DNA of 55,679 nucleotides from an uncultured Collinsella sp. (GTDB lineage: Bacteria; Actinomycetota; Coriobacteriia; Coriobacteriales; Coriobacteriaceae). Numbering within the stretch: position 1 is the first letter of the stretch; each line of letters begins with the position of its first letter. Both the position numbers and the translations under genes were made by a program. Shown here one piece after another: positions 1 through 5,796 of the stretch. The notes below the pieces were generated by a model. The model searched no databases, was not told the origin of the DNA, and saw only the letters and a list, made by a program, of their open reading frames with translations. Where the stretch lies: NCBI GenBank assembly GCA_900549745.1, contig URPJ01000014.1:1-55679 (forward strand), written 5' to 3'.

Positions 1-83
1 AGACGCGATTTCGAAGCTCAGCCTCGTGCCGTATTCCAGAAATATGGAATTACAGACCTCCAAATCAAAGCGGGAAATCGAAA
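1..83 (+). pseudogene. 5' part of IS-split Asn-repeat (RiPP precursor-like) gene
   Basis: An open frame runs from the window edge to the insertion site at 83; its start lies outside the window. Removing the insertion sequence and one copy of the 8-bp target duplication joins this frame to the reading frame that continues at 1513, with no stop. The fragment contains a stretch reading DFEAQPRAVFQKYGI. This weakly recalls the 'adP.aaLaeyGi' pattern of nitrile-hydratase-like RiPP leader peptides, but the likeness is my inference from a short stretch. No function can be assigned from this piece alone. Confidence 0.6.
76..83. repeat. Left 8-bp target-site duplication of the IS
   Basis: AATCGAAA lies directly before the left terminal inverted repeat and recurs at 1505-1512 directly after the right one. 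Eight-base duplications are typical of IS1595-family insertion, and the intact pair suggests a fairly recent single insertion event. Confidence 0.93.
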
Positions 84-108
84 GGCTCTGTTAGACCAGG
101 ATTGACAT
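84..108 (+). repeat. IS left terminal inverted repeat
   Basis: This 25-bp sequence is the exact reverse complement of 1480-1504. It marks the end of the element distal to the transposase start. Confidence 0.93.
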
Positions 109-121
109 GCCGACCTGCCGG

Positions 122-319
122 CTAACTCGCCGTCTCCCCGTCGGGCGCCGGCGTCTTGACCCTCATCTCGAACGGCATCCCGCCCTCCCGGACGAGCGCC
201 CTGAGGAACGCATTGACGGCGGTGGACATGGACAGGCCGAGCTCGTCCAGGATGGCCGTGGCCTCCTTCTTGACCTCCGGGTCGATACGGATCGTCGTGG
301 CCGGTATGTTCGACGGCAT
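122..319 (-). CDS. RelB/DinJ-family antitoxin-like protein (IS passenger)
   Basis: A 65-residue protein starting MPSNIPATTIRIDPEVKKEA. The N-terminal beta-strand with TTIRIDPEVKKEA, followed by ILDELGLSMSTAVNAFLRALV, is the ribbon-helix-helix pattern of DinJ/RelB antitoxins, which bind DNA as dimers and neutralise a YafQ/RelE-type RNase. The start codon at 319 is chosen because the homology begins there; longer upstream readings belong to another frame. It lies 46 bp after the transposase stop on the same strand and inside the IS inverted repeats. No partner toxin is present, so it may regulate transposase expression or be a captured orphan antitoxin. Confidence 0.82.
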   Translation of the reverse strand: MPSNIPATTIRIDPEVKKEATAILDELGLSMSTAVNAFLRALVREGGMPFEMRVKTPAPDGETAS

Positions 320-365
320 GGCCTCACCCCTCCTCGTGTATCGCGGTGCGACCATTCTACCGCCT

Positions 366-1421
366 CTATGCGGCGGGCGCGGCCCAGTAGTCCATGTAGG
401 GCGGCTCCACGTTGAACATGTCGCGGACGCGGCTCCTGCAGACGCCGTGCGCGAGCTGCCGCGCGACCGTGCGCCCGGCGGCGCCGGAATCGGTCGCCAT
501 GAAGGTTCGGCACCACCTGAACCAGGCGAGGTAGGCATCGAGGTGCTTCGTCGACACGCCCTTGAACGGCTCCATGAAGGCGCCGAGGAGCGAGTGGACG
601 GTGTTGATCCGGTTGATGGTTCCCCCGGAGCGGTCCTTGGGGTCGTAGGCCGCGTGCGCGGCGACCTCGAGTTCCGCGAGGACATTGACGTAGACGGCCG
701 CCCTGTCGGTCGCGACGACCGAGCCGGCCGCGATGCGGCCCCTCAGCGCGTCCATGGCGCGCTCCCTCGAAAGGGCGCCCCGCCCCGTGACCTCGAGGAA
801 CGTCTCGTTCGAGTCGTTCACGCCGGTCATGACGCAGATCCGCTCGCGCGACAGCCCGCGCCTGTGCACCTGCTTGCCGCGGTGCCGGGAGGGGCGCGGC
901 ATCGTGAACGACCCCTTCGCGTGGTTGCCCTTGAACGACTCGGGGAAGTAGGTCTCGTCGAGCTCGCAGCCGCAGCCCCGCTCGACCCTGAACGAGGGGG
1001 AGTAGGCCGAGAGGCACTCGATCAGCCTGTGGCGCATGGTGTAGGCGGTCTTGAGGCAGACGCGGCAGCGCCTCGCGCACTCGCGCAGGGGCAGCATGAG
1101 CACGAAGCACTCGGCGTAGGCCATCCAGGTCTCCTTCGGGAGCCTGCTCGTCCCCAGGATGCGCTCGCTGCCCATGCCGAAGGTCCTGCCGCAGCCCCGG
1201 CAGAGGTAGCGCTGCTCGCCGTTCTTCGATTTGCCCTTCTTCACGACCGCGACGGACCCGCAGCGCGGGCAGCGTTCGATTTCGTAGACGGAGCCGGCCG
1301 CGTCGTCGAACGCCGCCGCGCGGATCACGTCCCTGACGGACTCGATAGCGCGGCGGCGCTCGGTCTTGCTGAGGTTCGCCATGCCCTTCTTGAAGTTGAG
1401 GACCAGGTCTTCGGCGTTCAT
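366..1421 (-). CDS. IS1595-family (ISXO2-like) transposase
   Basis: A 351-residue transposase. The N-terminal quarter carries a zinc ribbon with two Cys-x2-Cys pairs (ERCPRCGS and YLCRGCGRTF), followed by a helical segment and the ISXO2-like catalytic domain. Visible acidic motifs are ELDETYFPE and VVATDRAAVY, with a later NRINTVHSLLGAFMEPFKGV block typical of the family. The start at 1421 (MNAEDLVLNF) has a G-rich ribosome-binding site and avoids a longer frame that runs into the IS end. It catalyses cut-and-paste or replicative movement of the element. The gene looks intact. Confidence 0.9.
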   Translation of the reverse strand: MNAEDLVLNFKKGMANLSKTERRRAIESVRDVIRAAAFDDAAGSVYEIERCPRCGSVAVVKKGKSKNGEQRYLCRGCGRTFGMGSERILGTSRLPKETWMAYAECFVLMLPLRECARRCRVCLKTAYTMRHRLIECLSAYSPSFRVERGCGCELDETYFPESFKGNHAKGSFTMPRPSRHRGKQVHRRGLSRERICVMTGVNDSNETFLEVTGRGALSRERAMDALRGRIAAGSVVATDRAAVYVNVLAELEVAAHAAYDPKDRSGGTINRINTVHSLLGAFMEPFKGVSTKHLDAYLAWFRWCRTFMATDSGAAGRTVARQLAHGVCRSRVRDMFNVEPPYMDYWAAPAA

Positions 1422-1479
1422 GCTGCCCCCATCATCGCGGTCTACGGGGTCAACGATATGGCACCGTGGGGACACATGT

Positions 1480-1504
1480 ATGTCAATCCTGGTCTAACAG
1501 AGCC
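1480..1504 (-). repeat. IS right terminal inverted repeat
   Basis: This is the perfect 25-bp counterpart of 84-108. The second AATCGAAA target duplication follows immediately at 1505-1512. Confidence 0.93.
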
Positions 1505-2059
1505 AATCGAAAAGTCTCTCTGTACGAACTGGTGGAGTCAACCGAAAAGGAGGCGCGTGTCCCCGTTGCACGCGCAGTATATCGTCGTATCCAACTTGCA
1601 TATTATGACGAGGACAACGAAGCTGAGCCGCAAACGATACCTCTCGTAAACGTTGTACTTAATGCAAACGCAGTAACGAACGCAAACATCATTCTGAACG
1701 CAAACGGAATGGCAAACGCAAACGCGAATGCTCAAAACAACGCCAACCTTAAGTACGACGTCAACACAATGGGCTATGGATCAGCTATTTTTATGAACAA
1801 ACCTGATGTTGTTGAACTATCGGAATCGTACAAACAAACTTCTGTTTTCAGGAAATTTGATCAAGAGGGCTTGAGTGCAGCGAGGCAAGCAGCCATGCTT
1901 AAAACAGCAATCAAGAATTCCAGCTCCAATACCATCAACCCCGAAGGGGCTTCCAATGGGGTCGCCCGCGGGTATTATCGCTCCGTCGAATTCGAAGTTA
2001 CTTACTCCGAGAACGAAGGCACCTTGGTAATCACCGACGCCCGTTTGCTCGCGGCATGA
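1505..2059 (+). pseudogene. 3' part of Asn-repeat RiPP precursor-like gene, split by IS
   Basis: The open frame continues from 1-83 and ends at 2059, overlapping the radical SAM gene by 4 bp (ATGA). After the insertion point the product has a charged leader-like stretch, then five hexapeptide repeats (LNANAV, TNANII, LNANGM, ANANAN, AQNNAN), then about 100 residues with several Tyr and charged positions ending ITDARLLAA. There are no Cys residues in the native part. Position next to a radical SAM gene and a methyltransferase suggests a peptide substrate. A GTG at 1466 inside the IS end could initiate a hybrid product, so expression is not excluded. The long follower after the repeats is unusual for a RiPP precursor. 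Confidence 0.6.
1658..1747 (+). repeat. Five 18-bp repeats encoding Asn-rich hexapeptides
   Basis: The DNA repeats around AACGCAAAC with an 18-base period. In the protein, Asn recurs at exactly every sixth position in one register: six Asn including one just before the block. In a second register there are four Asn and one Gln. Ala, Val, Ile, Leu, Met and Gly fill the other positions. Confidence 0.85.
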
Positions 2060-3135
2060 TTTCCGAAAGCTCGCAGCACGTGCTGTTCCGCAGACCTCGA
2101 ATGCTGACATTTATAACAACATATAAATGTGGCGCTGTGTGTGATCATTGTCTGATGAGCTGCACTCCGAACAACAGTGACAGGCTTACTCTTCCCCAAA
2201 TGCGGCAATTCATCGATAGCTTCGCCGAAGTATGCGTCGGAAGTGGTGTTGTTGTGTTTACGGGCGGAGAATGCACCCTTCTTGGCGATGACCTTCTCGA
2301 GGCCATCGCATATGCGAATTCTTTAGGACTCTTTACTCGAATTGTAACGAATGCGTGGTGGGCAAAAAGCGAAAGAGACGCAGAAACGTTCCTCAACGAA
2401 TTGAAGTCATGTGGCCTTGACGAAATCAATATCAGCTGCGACGACTTTCATGCGGAATATATACCCCTCGAGAATGTGCGCAACCTTTGGAACTCAGCAA
2501 AAACAATGGGCTTTCAAACTCTCGGCATTGCGGTCTGCAGAGATAACAACAGTACAATCAGCCCGGCATACCTGTGCAAGTACCTTAATGAAGACATTCC
2601 ACTCCTGCATCAGTTCGACGATAATACCCAGCCTCCCAGCGCGCCAGCCCGCTTCATCACGGATTCAGGCATCACGCGAATTGGGCGCGCACGAAATCTC
2701 AGTCTCAACCAAAATGCGCGACCGCAGGCACGTCTCTTAGCGTCACACTGTTCCGACTGCGGCCGAGACTTCGTTATTTCCCCAAACTGCCATCTTGCAC
2801 CCTGCTGCGGAATAAATGCAGAGGGAACTTGGCTTTTCGATCTTGGCAAAATCAATCTGACGGATGACATTAATGAACTGCAGCTGCTCCTACTTAATTA
2901 CATACAATACATAGGACCAGGAGGGCTGCTGAAGCACTTGCGCACGAGCGGAGGCCTTTCTTCATTTGGGCGCTCAAGCTACCTCTCTCAATGCGAGATT
3001 TGCGAAGACATCGCCCTCTCGAAAGAGGCACAGACCTGTCTTGCAAAGCTAGCTCCTAAACTGGCAGCCGACTTGATTGTCGAGACTAAATTCGAGACTA
3101 CCTTTATCGGAAATGGGTCTGATATACATGATTGA
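2056..3135 (+). CDS. Radical SAM protein with auxiliary Cys clusters, putative peptide-modifying enzyme
   Basis: A 359-residue protein. The radical SAM motif is Cys25-x3-Cys29-x2-Cys32 (KCGAVCDHC), followed by the SAM-binding GGE at 70-72 (FTGGECTLL) and a beta/alpha barrel. The C-terminal third has a second Cys set (Cys232, 235, 245, 250, 251 and Cys313, 316, 328), which resembles SPASM/twitch-type auxiliary iron-sulfur binding. Such enzymes make carbon-centred modifications or epimerise residues in ribosomal peptides. The start overlaps the stop of the Asn-repeat gene (ATGA), which indicates translational coupling to its likely substrate. It is shorter than PoyD-type epimerases, so the exact reaction is unknown. 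Base composition is lower in GC than the housekeeping genes. Confidence 0.82.
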   Translation: MISESSQHVLFRRPRMLTFITTYKCGAVCDHCLMSCTPNNSDRLTLPQMRQFIDSFAEVCVGSGVVVFTGGECTLLGDDLLEAIAYANSLGLFTRIVTNAWWAKSERDAETFLNELKSCGLDEINISCDDFHAEYIPLENVRNLWNSAKTMGFQTLGIAVCRDNNSTISPAYLCKYLNEDIPLLHQFDDNTQPPSAPARFITDSGITRIGRARNLSLNQNARPQARLLASHCSDCGRDFVISPNCHLAPCCGINAEGTWLFDLGKINLTDDINELQLLLLNYIQYIGPGGLLKHLRTSGGLSSFGRSSYLSQCEICEDIALSKEAQTCLAKLAPKLAADLIVETKFETTFIGNGSDIHD

Positions 3136-4270
3136 AGTGCTACCCTCTTTAAATTCGCTCTCGAGTAATCCACTCCGTAGATTGGACACTCTTGGAGTAA
3201 CAGATTTTTTAGACACACTTGACATATCTATAGATCCTTTTGAATGCGCGCATCGCATCTGGGATCAACTTGACAGGGAGCATCAAGAGATCGTCTCCTT
3301 CCTGATGCTAGGTGGAGAGATTGATCTCGATTCAGAAGTGGCAAAAAGAAGTCTGCTGAAAGGCACTGTTGAAACCATAGCCTCACTCGGGCTGCTAAGC
3401 AAGCACAATGGCAATGCCTCCCTTTCCGGTTTATCTCTAATCCGATATCATGGCATCTGGCTTTTTGCCGATGCGCCATCACCCTCGCCTTTACTATATT
3501 TTGGCTCTGATTCAATTGGGCTCGCTCGTCGGCTAAGCCCATCCCCCGGAAAGAATGCCTTAGACCTCTGCTCTGGACCAGGCATCCAGGCACTCATACT
3601 GGCAAAAACTGGAATGCACGTCACGGCGATAGATATCAATCCAATCGCCTCAGAAATCTGCCAACTAAACGCACTGGTCAATGGTATTAGCGAAGATTTA
3701 ACTGTTCTAACCGGAAGTCTCTACAACGCACTAAACAATATCGAAAGCTCTTGCAGCTATGAACTCATTACGGTGAATCCTCCTTTGCTCCCAATCCCAG
3801 AAGACGTACCATACCCCTTCGTTGGCGATGGCGGCCCAGATGGCCTCAACATCACAAGCAAGGTTATTCGAGGTGCAGGAGATAAACTCACTGATAGCGG
3901 ATACCTCTCTGCAATTGGAATGATTGGCCTTGGAACCAACAATCAATCAGCATTTGAACGAATACAGAACGATTTGTTGCAAGCTGGCCTCAATGGCGTC
4001 TTGACAATAATCTCGAGCTTTAACCTCGGACCCCAATCTGGCTGGATCGACGGTATCGCATGCACATCTGTTGCACATGCTCCAGGAAAATATTCCAGCA
4101 AAGAGGAGGCTGTAAAACAGATATCGCGCGCATACAAAAAAATCCACTACGACCGCGTCTGCACCTATCACTTGAAGGCGTGGAGGGAGAGACAGCCCTT
4201 TCAAAATCCCATCCTAACGATTCAAGACTGCTCCGCAGATGGCAACCCACTTGGCCCCTGGATCCTCTAA
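3128..4270 (+). CDS. Class I SAM methyltransferase, PrmC/HemK-like, putative amide N-methyltransferase
   Basis: A 380-residue protein whose catalytic half has SAM motif I ALDLCSGPGIQAL (144-156), acidic motif II (AIDINP), the NPPL motif (217-220) and a GGPDGL loop (235-240). This combination is typical of PrmC/HemK and related enzymes, which methylate amide or exocyclic amino nitrogens (for example Gln in release factors). The N-terminal 130 residues are a separate helical domain of unknown role. I chose the ATG at 3128, which overlaps the radical SAM stop by 8 bp; an ATG at 3113 is also possible. The neighbouring Asn-rich product is an attractive substrate for side-chain N-methylation, but that is inference. 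Confidence 0.78.
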   Translation: MIEVLPSLNSLSSNPLRRLDTLGVTDFLDTLDISIDPFECAHRIWDQLDREHQEIVSFLMLGGEIDLDSEVAKRSLLKGTVETIASLGLLSKHNGNASLSGLSLIRYHGIWLFADAPSPSPLLYFGSDSIGLARRLSPSPGKNALDLCSGPGIQALILAKTGMHVTAIDINPIASEICQLNALVNGISEDLTVLTGSLYNALNNIESSCSYELITVNPPLLPIPEDVPYPFVGDGGPDGLNITSKVIRGAGDKLTDSGYLSAIGMIGLGTNNQSAFERIQNDLLQAGLNGVLTIISSFNLGPQSGWIDGIACTSVAHAPGKYSSKEEAVKQISRAYKKIHYDRVCTYHLKAWRERQPFQNPILTIQDCSADGNPLGPWIL

Positions 4271-4296
4271 AGCATCCGTCATACGAAAGCAGGTCA

Positions 4297-4334
4297 ATAG
4301 GCTGCGCGCCACTCTCTGATGACGCGCAGCCTAT
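4297..4334 (+). terminator. Hairpin after the methyltransferase gene
   Basis: A perfect 12-bp stem (ATAGGCTGCGCG paired with its complement) closes a 14-base loop 26 bp after the methyltransferase stop. It is followed by CTCATTTCCCC, so the U-tract is weak. It probably ends or attenuates transcription before the exporter remnant. Confidence 0.55.
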
Positions 4335-4537
4335 CTCATTTCCCCCGCGCTTTACCGAGCCCGACTCACACCTCATAGTTGGCACCGGTTTTCAAAATGC
4401 AAGATTCCGCATACAAAATCACTTCTTCTGTCTAGGTGGCAGACCTACGATTTTTGTAGTATAAAGTTCCTCTCAATGCCTTCAATCTATTTCGAGATTG
4501 AGAAGAACTTGCATCGGGTTTCATAGAAGCGATATAG
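4335..4537. other. Low-GC gap without a recognisable gene
   Basis: No convincing reading frame was seen here. The stretch includes a short CTAC...GTAG palindrome around 4444-4461 and AT-rich DNA just upstream of the exporter remnant. It may hold a promoter, but I cannot define one. Confidence 0.5.
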
Positions 4538-4663
4538 ATGATACGTTTTGTCCTATCTATATTCCGACATACATCAGGATGCCTCGTCTTTATCGTCATT
4601 TCAATAGTCGGCTTGGCCCTTTCCCACATTGCCCCCTTTTTGAACGGTAAATTAATTGACTTC
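4538..4663 (+). pseudogene. Truncated N-terminus of an ABC exporter membrane domain
   Basis: The first 42 codons read LSIFRHTSGCLVFIVISIVGLALSHI in two pieces of hydrophobic helix, then APFLNGKLIDF. This is the usual first transmembrane helix and 'P.l.gklID' turn of ABC half-transporters of the MsbA/LmrA type. After residue 42 the composition switches abruptly to high-GC sequence and the frame becomes non-homologous, so the rest of the transporter is deleted. Its place after a radical SAM/methyltransferase pair fits a peptide exporter. The family call rests on a short stretch. Confidence 0.5.
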
Positions 4664-4862
4664 CCGCACGTGGACCTCGTGGACAGGCCCCCTTGTGTAG
4701 CTGCACCCGAGGCGCCTCCCCGTCGCCCTCCAGCGCCGGGGTTCCCCTCCATCACGAAGAGGTAATCCCCGTCCGGCCTCGCCGTCTCTGCAACGCCGAG
4801 CCTCCCGAGCGACTCGAGGAGGGCGGGCTCGTCCCAGGAGATTTGACAATACTATAGAGACA
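4664..4862. other. High-GC fragment of unknown origin at a recombination junction
   Basis: The base composition rises sharply at 4664. The minus strand has an open stretch including LGVAETARPDGDYLFVMEGNPGA, which looks like real protein but lacks a proper start and then becomes Gly/Arg-rich. I do not recognise the family. It is probably debris of a larger gene left by the deletion that truncated the exporter. Confidence 0.35.
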
Positions 4863-4879
4863 CGTCCCAAATTAGCTAC
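4863..4879. repeat. Half of a REP-like palindromic element
   Basis: CGTCCCAAATTAGCTAC matches the right half of the full elements at 12946-12983 and 13883-13915. It sits 7 bp beyond the stop codon of the regulator gene. Confidence 0.6.
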
Positions 4880-4886
4880 TCAGTAG

Positions 4887-5762
4887 TTACTGCTGCTGGG
4901 CGCGGCGGGCGGCTCGGCGGGCCCTTGCTTCCTGGATCTCATCGAGGTGAGCGATGATCTCGGAGGCGCTCTCCTCGATCGCCTTGCCGTCGGTACGCAC
5001 TACAAAGCAACCCAGGCGCTTCATGAGAGCACGAGCCTCCTCGAGCTCGCTTCGCACGCTCTCGGGCTCGGCATAGGAGCCGGCGACGGCACGGGCATAG
5101 TCGTCGCCCAAGCGGCTATCGCGAATCTCAGAAATAACGTCGACGGTCGAAATCAGGCCAAACAACCGCATCGGGTCTACCTCGTAAATCGACTTGGGCG
5201 GCTCCATACCGTGCGCCAACGGAACGTTGGCGACCTTGTAGCCCTGATAGGCCAAATACATCGACAGCGGCGTCTTGGATGTGCGCGACACGCCCAGCAG
5301 CACGATATCGGCACCCGACAGATCGTCGCAACCACGTCCGTCATCGTGCTCGACAAAGTACTCCATGGCCTCGATGCGGTGGAAATACCGGTCATCGGTC
5401 TTATGGATCACACCCGCCACTCCTTTTGGCGGCACGCCGATAAGCGACGACAGCACGGCAAGCGTCGGGCCGATCAGGTCGACCGAGCGAATGTGCAGCA
5501 TGCCCAAGTAGTCGAGCACGCGAGCACGAAGCGCCGGATCGACAATTGTGTGGAATACGGCGATATCGCGATGGTCCGCATCGACATGCGGACCCACAAA
5601 CGACTTAACCTGCTCCACCGAGGTCACCTTAGGCAGACGTAAAACACGAAAAGCCCCTTCATCAAATTGCCCGGACGCCGCAAGCACCACCTCACAAGCG
5701 GTATCACCGAGCGAGTCGGAGATAACGATAACGGTGGGACGAGCGGTGACCGGGCAATCCAT
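4887..5762 (-). CDS. Pyruvate,phosphate dikinase / PEP synthase regulatory protein (DUF299 kinase-pyrophosphorylase)
   Basis: A 291-residue protein of the usual family length. The signature P-loop-like motif GVSRTSKT is at 157-164, preceded by IVLL and followed by the conserved PLSMYLAYQGYKVANVPL. The N-terminal segment begins with VIVISDSLGDTA, also characteristic. The family uses ADP to phosphorylate, and phosphate to dephosphorylate, the catalytic-loop Thr of PPDK or PEP synthase. This switches the enzyme off or on in gluconeogenic metabolism. The gene lies 34 bp after glyS on the same strand and may be read with it. The target dikinase is not in the window, so which one it controls is not known. 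Confidence 0.93.
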   Translation of the reverse strand: MDCPVTARPTVIVISDSLGDTACEVVLAASGQFDEGAFRVLRLPKVTSVEQVKSFVGPHVDADHRDIAVFHTIVDPALRARVLDYLGMLHIRSVDLIGPTLAVLSSLIGVPPKGVAGVIHKTDDRYFHRIEAMEYFVEHDDGRGCDDLSGADIVLLGVSRTSKTPLSMYLAYQGYKVANVPLAHGMEPPKSIYEVDPMRLFGLISTVDVISEIRDSRLGDDYARAVAGSYAEPESVRSELEEARALMKRLGCFVVRTDGKAIEESASEIIAHLDEIQEARARRAARRAQQQ

Positions 5763-5796
5763 GCGGGGCTCCTTTTGCGCTTATGCGCAGGATAGC

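Larger units (their letters stand above)
84..1504 (-). mobile_element. Intact IS1595-family insertion sequence with antitoxin-like passenger
   Basis: A 1421-bp element is bounded by perfect 25-bp terminal inverted repeats (84-108 and 1480-1504, beginning GGCTCTGTTAGACC) and flanked by 8-bp direct repeats AATCGAAA. It carries a zinc-ribbon/DDE-type transposase and, downstream in the same direction, a small DinJ/RelB-like gene. It has split an Asn-repeat gene whose frame is continuous across the duplicated target. The IS1595 assignment rests on transposase architecture and the 8-bp duplication. Confidence 0.92.

Noticed and set aside
122..366. Complete type II toxin-antitoxin module in the IS
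   Set aside because: Only an antitoxin-like gene is present; no toxin frame lies within the inverted repeats.
156..1649. 497-residue plus-strand open frame across the IS
   Set aside because: It runs antisense to the transposase and antitoxin genes, has the composition of a high-GC shadow frame, and shows no family pattern.
1658..1747. CRISPR-like array
   Set aside because: The 18-bp period is contiguous, in frame and without spacers; it is a coding repeat. No CRISPR repeats were seen elsewhere in the window.
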